64,000 nucleotides of DNA from Rhizobium rosettiformans W3 (GTDB lineage Bacteria > Pseudomonadota > Alphaproteobacteria > Rhizobiales > Rhizobiaceae), in NCBI RefSeq assembly GCF_004912135.1, contig NZ_STGU01000003.1:406959-470958 (forward strand). Reading direction: 5' to 3'. Positions 46,763-55,724 of this stretch are shown here, one piece after another. The notes beneath the pieces were generated by a model, which saw only the letters and a program-made list of their open reading frames with translations, ran no database searches and was not told the origin of the DNA. A program made the translations under genes and the position numbers. Positions within the stretch are counted from its first letter, which is position 1, and each line of letters starts with the position of its first letter.

Positions 46763-47539
46763 ATGTGGGCTCATTTAGTGCAGAAAAGCGCATCCGTCAG
46801 CCGGCATCATGCCGGAACGGTTCTGCGCGGGCTCTTTCATCTCGTCTATCCACCTGCCTGTGCGCATTGCCATGGCCGTGTCGCCAGCCATCACGCGCTC
46901 TGCCCGGCCTGCTGGGGGGAGATGCGGCTGATCGAAAAACCATACTGCCCCGTGCTCGGCCTGCCCTTTGCGCATGATCCCGGCGAGGGCATGGTATCAC
47001 CGCAGGCAATCGCACAGCCGCCGGTCTTCGATCGGCTCCGCTCGGTTGCCCTGCATGAGGGGGTGGCGCGCCATCTGGTGCATGATCTGAAATACCGGGA
47101 CCGGGTGGATCTCGCCCCGATGATGGCAGGCTGGATGGTTCGGGCGGCCTCGCTGGAAGTCGCAGAGGCCGATGCGATCCTGGCGGTGCCCTTGCATCGC
47201 ATGCGGATGTTTCGGCGGATGTTCAACCAGTCGGCCGAGCTTGCGCGGCATGTGGCGCGCCAATCGGGCAAGCCTTTTCTGGCGGAAGCCCTGGTGCGAC
47301 GCAAGCGGACCCAGCAACAGGTGGGGCTGACGGCCAACCAACGATCGCTCAATGTGCGCGGTGCTTTCGAGGTGCCGGAGGGACGGGCGGATCTCATCTT
47401 CGGAAAACGGCTGGTGCTGATCGACGATGTCTACACGACAGGGGCGACGGTGAGTGCGGCGACGACTGCCCTGAAAAAGGCAGGGGCTGCGGATGTCACT
47501 GTTTTGACCTTTGCAAGGGCGCTCGCCGGGCCTATATGA
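46763..47539 (+). CDS. comF: ComF family phosphoribosyltransferase-like protein
   Basis: A 258 aa ComF/GntX-type protein. The N-terminal zinc-ribbon cysteines (CAHCHG and CPACWG) are followed by a PRTase domain with the PRPP loop VLIDDVYTTGATV (about 220-232). ComF proteins are linked to DNA uptake, but in most rhizobia the role is unproven. A 46-base gap separates it from grxC on the same strand. Confidence 0.87.
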   Translation: MWAHLVQKSASVSRHHAGTVLRGLFHLVYPPACAHCHGRVASHHALCPACWGEMRLIEKPYCPVLGLPFAHDPGEGMVSPQAIAQPPVFDRLRSVALHEGVARHLVHDLKYRDRVDLAPMMAGWMVRAASLEVAEADAILAVPLHRMRMFRRMFNQSAELARHVARQSGKPFLAEALVRRKRTQQQVGLTANQRSLNVRGAFEVPEGRADLIFGKRLVLIDDVYTTGATVSAATTALKKAGAADVTVLTFARALAGPI

Positions 47540-47585
47540 AGGGTCCAATCCCTTGTCCCTCCGATGCTTTCCGGTGGAGAATTCC

Positions 47586-47840
47586 ATGGCTGACGTGACG
47601 ATCTATACACGGCAATTCTGCGGCTACTGCGCCAGCGCAAAAGCGCTGCTCGACAAGAAGGGCGTCGCCTATACGGAGCATGACGCCACCGGCAAGCCCG
47701 ACCTGCGCGAGGAAATGATCGCAAAGTCCGGCCGCAACACCTTCCCGCAGATCTTCATCGGCAGCCGGCATGTCGGCGGCTGCGACGACCTGCATGCACT
47801 CGACCGGGCCGGCAAGCTCGATCCGCTTCTTGCTCAGTAA
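47586..47840 (+). CDS. grxC: Glutaredoxin 3
   Basis: An 84 aa dithiol glutaredoxin with active site FCGYCASAK (residues 11-19), TFPQIFIG (cis-proline) and HVGGCDDLHAL (glutathione binding). It reduces disulfides with glutathione in the cytoplasm. It is the first gene of grxC-nitrilase-DUF1178-DUF3291, a cluster widely kept in alphaproteobacteria at least for the first three genes. Confidence 0.93.
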   Translation: MADVTIYTRQFCGYCASAKALLDKKGVAYTEHDATGKPDLREEMIAKSGRNTFPQIFIGSRHVGGCDDLHALDRAGKLDPLLAQ

Positions 47841-47854
47841 GGATTAAACCGATC

Positions 47855-48712
47855 ATGGTGTTCAAGGCTGCTGCCGTCCAGATGTGCTCCGGGGTCGATC
47901 CGGAGAAGAATGCCGAGGCCATGGCGCGCCTCGTGCGCGAGGCCGCGCGGCGCGGGGCGATCTATGTGCAGACGCCGGAAATGACCGGTGCCGTGCAGAA
48001 GGATCGCGCCGGTCTTGCGGCCGTGCTGCGCGACGAGGAGACGGACCTTATCGTCAAGAAGGCTTCGGAGCTTGCCAAGGAGCTCGGCATTCATCTGCAT
48101 GTCGGGTCGACCGCCATCAAGCTCGCCGATGGCAAGATTGCCAACCGGGCCTTCCTGTTCGGTCCCGACGGCAAGAAGATCACTTCCTACGACAAGATCC
48201 ACATGTTCGACGTCGATCTCGACAATGGCGAGAGCTGGCGCGAGAGCGCGGTTTACCGCCCGGGCGAACGGGCGGTGGTGGCGGACTTGCCCTTTGCCAA
48301 ACTCGGCTTCGGCGTTTGCTACGACGTGCGCTTCCCGCATCTCTTCCGGGCCGAGGCCATGGCGGGTGCGGAGATCCTGACGACGCCGGCCGCCTTCACC
48401 AAGCAGACCGGCGAAGCGCATTGGGAGATCCTGCTGCGCGCGCGTGCCATCGAAAACGGCGCCTATGTCATCTCGGCTGCGCAGGCGGGCGTGCATGAGG
48501 ACGGTCGCGAGACCTTCGGCCACTCGATGATTGTCGGGCCCTGGGGCAAGGTGCTGGCGTCGGCCGGCGGGACCGGTGAGGACGTCATTGTTGCCGAGAT
48601 CGATCTCGAGGCGGTCAAGGCCTGCCGGGCGAAGATCCCGAACCTCAAGAATGGTCGCGACTTCGCGCTCGACATCGCCCCCGTGCTGGCCAAGGGAGGC
48701 GTCACGGTTTGA
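47855..48712 (+). CDS. Nitrilase-superfamily carbon-nitrogen hydrolase
   Basis: A 285 aa amidohydrolase with the full E-K-C triad: Glu in YVQTPEMTG (about 43), Lys in SYDKIHMFDVD (about 111) and Cys in GFGVCYDVRFPHL (about 155). The Nit1/Nit2-like text suggests a role in repair of deaminated glutathione or omega-amidase activity, which fits the neighbouring glutaredoxin. The substrate is inferred, not shown. Its stop overlaps the TTG start of the DUF1178 gene. Confidence 0.88.
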   Translation: MVFKAAAVQMCSGVDPEKNAEAMARLVREAARRGAIYVQTPEMTGAVQKDRAGLAAVLRDEETDLIVKKASELAKELGIHLHVGSTAIKLADGKIANRAFLFGPDGKKITSYDKIHMFDVDLDNGESWRESAVYRPGERAVVADLPFAKLGFGVCYDVRFPHLFRAEAMAGAEILTTPAAFTKQTGEAHWEILLRARAIENGAYVISAAQAGVHEDGRETFGHSMIVGPWGKVLASAGGTGEDVIVAEIDLEAVKACRAKIPNLKNGRDFALDIAPVLAKGGVTV

Positions 48713-49137
48713 TCCGCTATTCCCTGTGCTGCGAAAAAGCGCATGAATTCGAGGGCTGGTTTTCCGAAAGTGCCGATTTCGACCGTCAGAAGGCATCGGG
48801 CTATCTGACCTGTCCCGTGTGCGGTTCGCCGGAGGTGTCGAAGGTGCTGATGGCACCGGCAGTCTCGACGGCGCGTCAGAAGGAAGAGACCCAGGCGCTG
48901 GCGGTCTCGGAAGTACAGAAACAGGCCTTTGTGAAGCTCAAGGAAGCGATCCGCGAGATCCGTGCGAGCAGCGAGGATGTCGGCGAGAAGTTTCCCGAGG
49001 AAGCGCGCAAGATCCACTACGGCGAGGCGGAAGCGCGCGGCATCATTGGTCAGGCTTCGCCCGTCGAGGTCAAGTCGCTGATCGAGGAAGGCATCGAGAT
49101 CGCGCCGCTGCCGGTCCTGCCGGACGACGTCAATTGA
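48709..49137 (+). CDS. DUF1178 family protein
   Basis: A 142 aa protein starting MIRYSLCCEKAHEFEGWFS, with CPVCGSPEVSKVLMAP. The N-terminal Cys residues and the CPVCG pair suggest a zinc ribbon as in FmdB-type regulators. The TTG start at 48709 overlaps the nitrilase TGA (TTGA), so translation is coupled. Length and text match DUF1178, a family of unknown function that usually accompanies grxC and the nitrilase gene. Confidence 0.87.
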   Translation: MIRYSLCCEKAHEFEGWFSESADFDRQKASGYLTCPVCGSPEVSKVLMAPAVSTARQKEETQALAVSEVQKQAFVKLKEAIREIRASSEDVGEKFPEEARKIHYGEAEARGIIGQASPVEVKSLIEEGIEIAPLPVLPDDVN

Positions 49138-49718
49138 CGGCGGGCGCCTACCATCTGGCGATTTACAATTTCGGCATCCATGTCGATGCCTCCGACAGTG
49201 CGGCCGTTCGCGGCTTCGTCCTACGGGAGCCGATGAACTTTGCGGCGGCGGAACGGGCTGCAGGTTTTGTCGCAAGATCCGGATACAAGGGTGTTCCTGG
49301 ACCACGCAGCTGGGGTCCTCTCGTCTTTCCCCGCTTTCTCGCCCAGCATGGCGATGGTGCCGGCGTGTCGTCGCTCTCGCTCTGGCAGGACATCGAGAGT
49401 CTGATGGCCTTTACCTATACCGGCGTGCATGCGGACGCCCTCAAGCATGCGCGCAACTGGAATATGGTGCAGGAATGGCCGCCGCTGGTGCTCTTCTGGG
49501 TGCCTGCCGGCAGGAGACCGGACTGGGAGGAGGCCGTCAAGCGGTTCGAGATGCTCGCCGATCGCGGCCCCACGCCCGAGGCCTTCAGCTTCAAGTCCGC
49601 CTTCGGCCCCGATGGAAGCGCGCTCACCATCGACCGGGCCCGGGTGAAGACGCTTGCGGCGGAAAACGCGAGCGGGCAGGCCGACCTGCTCGAGCGTGTC
49701 GAGACCCTGCCCGTCTGA
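49134..49718 (+). CDS. DUF3291 family protein
   Basis: A 194 aa protein starting TTG 49134, overlapping the DUF1178 stop by TTGA, the second such junction in a row. AYHLAIYNFGIHVDASDS, SVS-type text LSLWQDIESLMAFTYTGVHA and the Trp-rich WPPLVLFWVPAGRRP match DUF3291. Its fold resembles small dimeric alpha-beta barrel monooxygenase-like domains, but no activity is known. It converges on the DUF924 gene. Confidence 0.8.
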   Translation: MTAGAYHLAIYNFGIHVDASDSAAVRGFVLREPMNFAAAERAAGFVARSGYKGVPGPRSWGPLVFPRFLAQHGDGAGVSSLSLWQDIESLMAFTYTGVHADALKHARNWNMVQEWPPLVLFWVPAGRRPDWEEAVKRFEMLADRGPTPEAFSFKSAFGPDGSALTIDRARVKTLAAENASGQADLLERVETLPV

Positions 49719-49724
49719 GCCCGT

Positions 49725-50276
49725 TCAGCCCTTGAAACCATCGTTGTCGAGATAGGCCTGTTCTTCTGCCGTCGTCTGGCGGCCGAGGGCTGCATTGCGA
49801 TGCGGGAAGCGGCCGAAGCGTTCGATCAGTTCGAGATGGACGATCGCCCATTTCAGGGGCTCGGCATCGCCGGTCTCGTCGCGATGCTTCTCAAACAACG
49901 AGACGCTGAACTTCTGATCTTCCACCTCTTCCGAATGCTCGAAAGGCAGGTAGAAGAAGGGCCGCAGGACGGGTTCGACGCGCTTGTCGAAGCCCTTGGC
50001 GAGCGCACGATGCGCCGTCGTGCGTGCCAGCGGATCCGTTGCATAGGAATGGGCGCTGCAGCGAAAGAGATTGCGCGGGAATTGATCGAGAAGCAGGAGC
50101 AGGGCGAGCGTGCCTTCCGGCGTTTCTTCCCAATCCGACAATTCGCAGCGTGACGCCTTGAAGTGCAGGTCTGCGTAGTCCGCCTCGATTTCGGCATCGA
50201 GTGCTTCGTTGCGGGAGAACCAGGCTTCAGGGCCGTGGCGGAGCCAGCATTCGATGACGTCGTGCGGGGAACTCAT
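49725..50276 (-). CDS. DUF924 family protein
   Basis: A 183 aa all-helical protein of the DUF924 (TPR-like) family. Typical text is [20 protein letters not shown] (about 58-77), [19 protein letters not shown], and [20 protein letters not shown] (about 145-164). ATG 50276 overlaps the ubiG stop by 4 bases, so it is expressed with ubiG. Function unknown. An in-frame start at 50342 would lie inside ubiG. Confidence 0.87.
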   Translation of the reverse strand: MSSPHDVIECWLRHGPEAWFSRNEALDAEIEADYADLHFKASRCELSDWEETPEGTLALLLLLDQFPRNLFRCSAHSYATDPLARTTAHRALAKGFDKRVEPVLRPFFYLPFEHSEEVEDQKFSVSLFEKHRDETGDAEPLKWAIVHLELIERFGRFPHRNAALGRQTTAEEQAYLDNDGFKG

Positions 50277-51028
50277 GCCGTCTGACCCGGGCGGGCGGCG
50301 AGCATCATGTAATTCACATCGATATCGGCCGAGAGGTTCCACTGGTTCTGCAGGGGATTGAAGAAGACGCCCTTGGTTTCCAGGACATGCATGCCGTTGG
50401 CAGACAGGGGGCGCTCGATTTCTTCCGGACGGACGAGCTTTTCATACTGATGCGTGCCACGCGGCAGCCAGCGCAGGACGTATTCGGCGCCGACGATGGC
50501 GAGTGCTGCGGCCTTCAGCGTGCGATTGATCGTGGAGACCAGCATCAAGCCGCCGGGGCGAACCATGGAGGCGCAGGTCGACAGGAAGAAATCGACATCG
50601 GCGACGTGTTCGACGACTTCCATGTTGAGCACGATGTCGAAGGTCTCACCCTGGGCGGCCAGCGCTTCCGCCGTGACCGCTCGGTAGTCGACCTCGACGC
50701 CGCTCTGGGCGGAGTGGGTCATGGCGATCTTGATGTTCTTCTCGGATGCATCCGCGCCAAGCACGCTCGCGCCCATACGGGCGACAGGTTCGGAGAGAAG
50801 GCCACCGCCGCAGCCGATGTCGAGCACGCGAAGACCTTCGAGCGGGCGCGCGCTTTTCGGGTCGCGGCCGTAATGCTCGATGACCTTCTCCCGGATATAG
50901 GCCAAGCGCACCGGATTGATCTTGTGCAGCGGCTTGAACTTGCCGGTCGGATCCCACCACTCGGCCGCCATGGCGGAAAAGCGGTGGACCTCGGATTGAT
51001 CGATGGTGGTGCGTGCTTCTGCACTCAT
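50273..51028 (-). CDS. ubiG: Ubiquinone biosynthesis O-methyltransferase
   Basis: Performs both O-methylations of ubiquinone synthesis. The 251 aa protein has the SAM loop [19 protein letters not shown] (about 66-84), [20 protein letters not shown], and the C-terminal text [13 protein letters not shown] typical of UbiG. GGAGG lies eight bases before ATG 51028; the frame stays open to 51316 but the extension is not family-like. DUF924 follows with a 4-base overlap. Confidence 0.93.
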   Translation of the reverse strand: MSAEARTTIDQSEVHRFSAMAAEWWDPTGKFKPLHKINPVRLAYIREKVIEHYGRDPKSARPLEGLRVLDIGCGGGLLSEPVARMGASVLGADASEKNIKIAMTHSAQSGVEVDYRAVTAEALAAQGETFDIVLNMEVVEHVADVDFFLSTCASMVRPGGLMLVSTINRTLKAAALAIVGAEYVLRWLPRGTHQYEKLVRPEEIERPLSANGMHVLETKGVFFNPLQNQWNLSADIDVNYMMLAARPGQTA

Positions 51029-51197
51029 GATGGAACCTCCTGCGGCAATTGGCCATGAAGTCGTCCCGATGGCCTGCAAAGTCAAGGGCGCGGTCGTCGC
51101 AGGCGCATCGCCTGCAGAGGAACCGGATGAGCCGGCGAAACGTTGTCGGCTCAAACGGGTGAGGTTCGCCTTGTCCCGGGCTACAGGAGAAGAAGCT

Positions 51198-51806
51198 ATG
51201 AAAACAACCTGGTTTATCGCAGCGCTGGCCATGTCCGCCGGTGCCTTGCCCGCGGTTGCCGAGGCCGCCACGGCCTTTTCGACGGCCAACGTGAACATGC
51301 GGTCGGGACCCAGCACGCGCTATCCTGCCGTGCTCGTGGTCCCCTCGGGAAGCCGCGTCAACATTCAGGGATGCCTCTCCAGCGCCAATTGGTGCGACGT
51401 CTCCTATGCCGGCTATCGCGGTTGGGTCTCGGGATCCTACCTGCAGACCACCTATTCGCAGCGCCGGGTCTATGTCGGGCCGCAATATTATCGCCCGCTC
51501 GGTATCCCGACCGTGACCTTCAGCATCGGACGTTACTGGGACGACCACTATCGCGGACGGTCATTCTACCGCGATCGTGACCGTTGGCGCGACAACGATC
51601 GCCGCGACAGCGATTGGCGCGACCGCGACTGGCGTGATGATCGGCGCGACCGCGATCGTGACCGTCGTGCGGACAACGACCGGAGAGGACGAGAGGAAGA
51701 ACGTCGCAGGCCCAGAAATTCGGCTAGTTCCGACGATCGAGACCGTTTCCCGCTGCGCCGCATGATGCAGGAGCATTGTGAACGCGATCCGAGTGCCTGC
51801 CGCTAA
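51198..51806 (+). CDS. Secreted SH3b-domain protein with Arg/Asp-rich tail
   Basis: A 202 aa protein with a Sec signal peptide ([20 protein letters not shown], cleavage near AEA-AT). A bacterial SH3 domain (about 25-90: [20 protein letters not shown] and [14 protein letters not shown]) is followed by an extreme Arg/Asp tail built of short RDRD-like repeats (about 120-180). The end, [13 protein letters not shown], carries two cysteines. AGGAG precedes ATG 51198. SH3b domains often bind cell wall; the tail has no known function. Confidence 0.82.
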   Translation: MKTTWFIAALAMSAGALPAVAEAATAFSTANVNMRSGPSTRYPAVLVVPSGSRVNIQGCLSSANWCDVSYAGYRGWVSGSYLQTTYSQRRVYVGPQYYRPLGIPTVTFSIGRYWDDHYRGRSFYRDRDRWRDNDRRDSDWRDRDWRDDRRDRDRDRRADNDRRGREEERRRPRNSASSDDRDRFPLRRMMQEHCERDPSACR

Positions 51807-51835
51807 GCAGTTTTATCGGATGGTCGAAGATCACG

Positions 51836-51859
51836 AAGGGGGCTTTCGAGCCCCCTTTT
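51836..51859 (+). terminator. Rho-independent terminator after the SH3b gene
   Basis: Perfect 9-bp stem AAGGGGGCT/AGCCCCCTT with TTCG tetraloop and TT after it, 30 bases past the stop codon. Confidence 0.75.
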
Positions 51860-51979
51860 CGCGTGCCGGTGCCTGGGAGGGATAGCCCAGCCTTGCCGGC
51901 TACCTGCTTGAAAAAGGCCGGATGTGGCGTACCGTTTGGGGGGCAAGTGGCCGTTGCGCCCCGGGAACATATAGACTAA

Positions 51980-52034
51980 AAGCCCCGCAACCTGAGGCTT
52001 TCTGCTCAGGCTTGTGATTTTTGTGCCGGGGTTT
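51980..52034 (+). promoter_or_regulatory. Two-helix 5' leader structure of lysC
   Basis: An outer stem (51980-51987 with 52027-52034; 8 pairs, one G-U) encloses a perfect inner hairpin CCTGAG/CTCAGG (51991-51996 with 52005-52010). It ends 33 bases before the lysC ATG. It could regulate translation. It does not look like the large lysine riboswitch. Confidence 0.4.
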
Positions 52035-52067
52035 CCGGCGTCTTTCTAGGGCATATGGTTCAAGTCT

Positions 52068-53342
52068 ATGGCTCGCATCGTCATGAAGTTCGGCGGGACG
52101 TCCGTCGCCAATCTGGAACGCATCTATAACGTCGCGCGCCATGTGAAACGCGAAGTGGATGCGGGTCACGAAGTGGCCGTCGTCGTCTCGGCCATGTCCG
52201 GCAAGACGAACGAGCTGGTCGACTGGGTGCAGAACATGCCCAAGGTGGCCGGTGCCGACTCGCCGTTCTACGATGCGCGCGAATATGATGCCGTCGTGGC
52301 TTCCGGCGAACAGGTAACGTCAGGTCTGCTGGCGATCGCTCTCCAGTCGATGGGCATCAATGCCCGCTCCTGGCAGGGCTGGCAGATCCCGATCAAGACG
52401 GACAATGCCCATGGCGCGGCCCGTATCCAGGAGATCGATGGGGCCGACATCATTCGCCGCATGGGCGAGGGCCAGGTTGCCGTCGTCGCCGGCTTCCAGG
52501 GCATAGGCCCCGACAACCGGATCGCGACGCTCGGTCGTGGCGGCTCGGATACCTCGGCCGTGGCGATTGCGGCCGGCGTGAAGGCCGACCGCTGCGACAT
52601 CTATACCGACGTCGACGGCGTCTACACGACCGACCCGCGCATCGAGCCCAAGGCGCGTCGCCTGAAGAAGATCGCCTTCGAGGAAATGCTCGAAATGGCC
52701 TCGCTCGGCGCCAAGGTGCTGCAGGTCCGCTCCGTCGAACTCGCCATGGTGCACAAGGTCCGCACCTTCGTGCGCTCCAGCTTTGAAGATCCCGATGCGC
52801 CGGGCATGGGCGATCTGATGAACCCGCCCGGTACGTTGATTTGCGATGAGGAAGAGATCGTGGAACAGGAAGTCGTCACCGGTATTGCCTATGCCAAGGA
52901 TGAAGCCCAGATTTCGCTGCGCCGCCTGGCCGACCGGCCGGGTGTGTCTGCCGCGATCTTCGGACCGCTCGCCGAGTCCCACATCAATGTCGACATGATC
53001 GTCCAGAACATCTCGGAAGACGGTTCGAAGACCGACATGACCTTCACCGTGCCCTCGGGCGACGTGGACAAGGCGCTCGCCGTTCTCGGCTCCAACAAGG
53101 AGAAGATCGGCTTCGACGTCGTCCAGAGCGAGAAGGGTCTCGTCAAGGTTTCCGTCATCGGTATCGGCATGCGCAGCCATGCGGGCGTTGCCGCGACCGC
53201 CTTCAAGGCGCTGGCCGACAAGGGCATCAACATCAAGGCGATCACGACCTCGGAGATCAAGATCTCCATCCTGATCGACGGTCCCTATGCCGAGCTTGCG
53301 GTTCGGACTTTGCATTCCTGCTACGGTCTGGATAAGAATTGA
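52068..53342 (+). CDS. lysC: Aspartate kinase
   Basis: First step from aspartate to lysine, threonine and methionine. The 424 aa protein has the kinase motif VMKFGGTSVANLERI at the N-terminus, and LGRGGSDTSAVAIAAG with DIYTDVDGVYTTDPR (about 168-200). Two C-terminal ACT domains (about 265-420) follow for feedback control. The start is ATG 52068. It leads a lysC-ptsP-prfA-prmC group on one strand. Confidence 0.95.
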   Translation: MARIVMKFGGTSVANLERIYNVARHVKREVDAGHEVAVVVSAMSGKTNELVDWVQNMPKVAGADSPFYDAREYDAVVASGEQVTSGLLAIALQSMGINARSWQGWQIPIKTDNAHGAARIQEIDGADIIRRMGEGQVAVVAGFQGIGPDNRIATLGRGGSDTSAVAIAAGVKADRCDIYTDVDGVYTTDPRIEPKARRLKKIAFEEMLEMASLGAKVLQVRSVELAMVHKVRTFVRSSFEDPDAPGMGDLMNPPGTLICDEEEIVEQEVVTGIAYAKDEAQISLRRLADRPGVSAAIFGPLAESHINVDMIVQNISEDGSKTDMTFTVPSGDVDKALAVLGSNKEKIGFDVVQSEKGLVKVSVIGIGMRSHAGVAATAFKALADKGINIKAITTSEIKISILIDGPYAELAVRTLHSCYGLDKN

Positions 53343-53428
53343 TTCCTGAGAGCGGACAGGCGTGACCCGACCCCTGAAAAGGTAAGGGTAACAATCCGCT
53401 GACCAATGGGAAGTGGAGCACAAACGCG

Positions 53429-55696
53429 ATGAGAGACCTTTCTGCGGGTCCCCGCGTCCTCCTCAAGCGGCTGCGCGAACTGATGGCGGAGCCGCTCGAG
53501 CCGCAGGAGCGACTGGATCGGATCGTTCGCCAGATCGCGAACAACATGGTCGCAGAGGTGTGCTCCGTCTATGTGCTGCGCTCTGACGGCGTTCTCGAAC
53601 TCTACGCGACCGAAGGTCTGAACAAGGACGCGGTCCACCTGGCCCAGCTGAAGATGGGCCAGGGTCTCGTCGGCACGATCGCCGCCTCTGCCCAGTCCCT
53701 CAATCTTTCGGATGCCCAGGCGCATCCGGCCTTCCGCTACCTGCCGGAAACCGGCGAAGAGATCTACCATTCCTTCCTCGGGGTGCCGATCCTGCGCGCG
53801 GGGCGAAGCCTTGGCGTTCTCGTCGTGCAGAACAAGGCGCAGCGCAATTATCGCGAGGACGAGCTCGAAGCACTCGAGACGACCGCTATGGTCATCGCAG
53901 AGATGATTGCGACGGGCGAACTCAAGAAGATCACGCGACCGGGCCTCGAACTCGATCTGACGCGTCCCGTGACGATCGAGGGCGACAGCTATTCCGAAGG
54001 CATCGGCCTCGGTTATGTCGTGCTGCACGAGCCGCGCATCGTCGTCACCAACCTGCTCAACGAAGACAGCGAGACTGAAATCCGCCGGCTTGCGACCGCG
54101 CTCGGATCGCTCAGGATCTCGATCGACGACATGCTGTCGCGGCGCGAGATTTCCATGGAAGGCGAGCACCGCGACGTGCTCGAGACCTACCGCATGTTTG
54201 CCCATGACCAGGGTTGGGTGCGCCGCATGGAAGAGGCGATCCATAATGGCCTGACGGCGGAAGCCGCGGTCGAGAAGGTGCAGAGCGATACCAAGGCGCG
54301 CATGATGCGCCTGACCGATCCCTATCTGCGCGAGCGGATGCATGATTTCGACGATCTTGCGAACCGCTTGCTGCGCCAGCTCACCGGCTTTTCGCCGCAC
54401 AGTGCGGCCGAGGGCTTCCCGAACGATGCGATCGTCTTTGCGCGCGCCATGGGAGCCGCCGAGCTTCTCGACTATCCGCGCGCCAATCTGCGCGGTCTCG
54501 TGCTCGAAGAAGGCGCCGTCACCAGCCATGTGGTGATTGTGGCCCGCGCCATGGGTATTGCCGTCGTTGGTCAGGCGGCCGGTGCGGTGGCGCTCGCGGA
54601 AAACGGGGACCCTGTCATCATCGACGGTGATGATGGAAAGGTGCATGTGCGCCCGGTCGGCGACCTGCAGAAGGCCTATGAGGAGAAGGTGCGGCTGCGC
54701 GCCCGTCGGCAGGAACAGTTTCGCGCCCTGCGCGATGTCGAGCCGGTGACCAAGGACGGGCATCGGATCAAGCTGCAGATGAATGCCGGCCTGCTGGTCG
54801 ACCTGCCGCAGCTGGCCGATTCCGGCGCCGATGGCATCGGGCTCTTCCGGACCGAGCTGCAGTTCATGATCTCCTCGACCATGCCGAAGGGCGAGGAGCA
54901 GGAGAGCTTCTACCGGAATGTGCTGAAGCAGGCCGATGGGCGCCCGGTCACGTTCCGCACGCTCGATATCGGCGGGGACAAGGTCGTTCCTTATTTCCGC
55001 AGTCAGGAAGAGGAAAACCCGGCCCTGGGCTGGCGGGCGATCCGCCTGTCGCTCGACAGGCCGGGCCTGCTGCGCACCCAGTTGCGCGCGCTGTTGAAAG
55101 CCGCCTCCGGTGCCGAGCTCAAGATGATGCTGCCCATGGTGACCGAGGTTTCGGAGATCCGGCAGGTGCGCGAGCTGATGCAGAAGGAGATCCAGCATAT
55201 CTCCAAATTCGGCCATCAGCTGCCGAAGAAGCTGCAGTTCGGCGCCATGCTCGAAGTGCCGGCGCTGCTCTGGCAGCTCGACGAGTTGATGGACGAGGTG
55301 GATTTCGTTTCGGTCGGCTCGAACGACCTGTTCCAGTTCGCCATGGCGGTCGATCGCGGCAATGCCCGCGTGTCGGATCGCTTCGATGTGCTGGGTCGTC
55401 CGTTCCTCCGGATCCTGCGCGATATCGTGCGTGCCTCCGAACGCAACAAGACGCCGGTCACGCTTTGCGGGGAAATGGCGTCGAAGCCGCTTTCCGCCAT
55501 GGCGCTGCTCGGGATCGGCTTCCGCTCGATCTCGATGTCACCGACGGCGATCGGCCCGGTCAAGGCCATGCTGCTCGGGCTGGATGTCGGCCGCTTGTCG
55601 GAGGTTCTGACGGCTGCGCTTGACGACGACACCCCGGGCGTGTCAGTGCGCGACCTGCTTGTCCGCCATGCGGAAGAGCACAATATCCCCGTCTGA
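53429..55696 (+). CDS. ptsP: Nitrogen-PTS phosphoenolpyruvate phosphotransferase (EI-Ntr)
   Basis: First phosphocarrier of the nitrogen PTS; passes phosphate from PEP to NPr and on to EIIA-Ntr. The 755 aa protein has an N-terminal GAF domain (about 20-160) that senses glutamine in rhizobia. The phosphohistidine domain has EEGAVTSHVVIVARAMGI (His about 370), and the PEP-binding TIM barrel has FRTLDIGGDKVVPYF, MMLPMVTEV, FVSVGSNDLFQFAMAVDR and TLCGEMAS. All expected active-site motifs are intact. The 86-base gap after lysC leaves room for its own promoter. Confidence 0.95.
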   Translation: MRDLSAGPRVLLKRLRELMAEPLEPQERLDRIVRQIANNMVAEVCSVYVLRSDGVLELYATEGLNKDAVHLAQLKMGQGLVGTIAASAQSLNLSDAQAHPAFRYLPETGEEIYHSFLGVPILRAGRSLGVLVVQNKAQRNYREDELEALETTAMVIAEMIATGELKKITRPGLELDLTRPVTIEGDSYSEGIGLGYVVLHEPRIVVTNLLNEDSETEIRRLATALGSLRISIDDMLSRREISMEGEHRDVLETYRMFAHDQGWVRRMEEAIHNGLTAEAAVEKVQSDTKARMMRLTDPYLRERMHDFDDLANRLLRQLTGFSPHSAAEGFPNDAIVFARAMGAAELLDYPRANLRGLVLEEGAVTSHVVIVARAMGIAVVGQAAGAVALAENGDPVIIDGDDGKVHVRPVGDLQKAYEEKVRLRARRQEQFRALRDVEPVTKDGHRIKLQMNAGLLVDLPQLADSGADGIGLFRTELQFMISSTMPKGEEQESFYRNVLKQADGRPVTFRTLDIGGDKVVPYFRSQEEENPALGWRAIRLSLDRPGLLRTQLRALLKAASGAELKMMLPMVTEVSEIRQVRELMQKEIQHISKFGHQLPKKLQFGAMLEVPALLWQLDELMDEVDFVSVGSNDLFQFAMAVDRGNARVSDRFDVLGRPFLRILRDIVRASERNKTPVTLCGEMASKPLSAMALLGIGFRSISMSPTAIGPVKAMLLGLDVGRLSEVLTAALDDDTPGVSVRDLLVRHAEEHNIPV

Positions 55697-55724
55697 TTTT
55701 TGGCGACTGACCTTGGAGTAAAGG

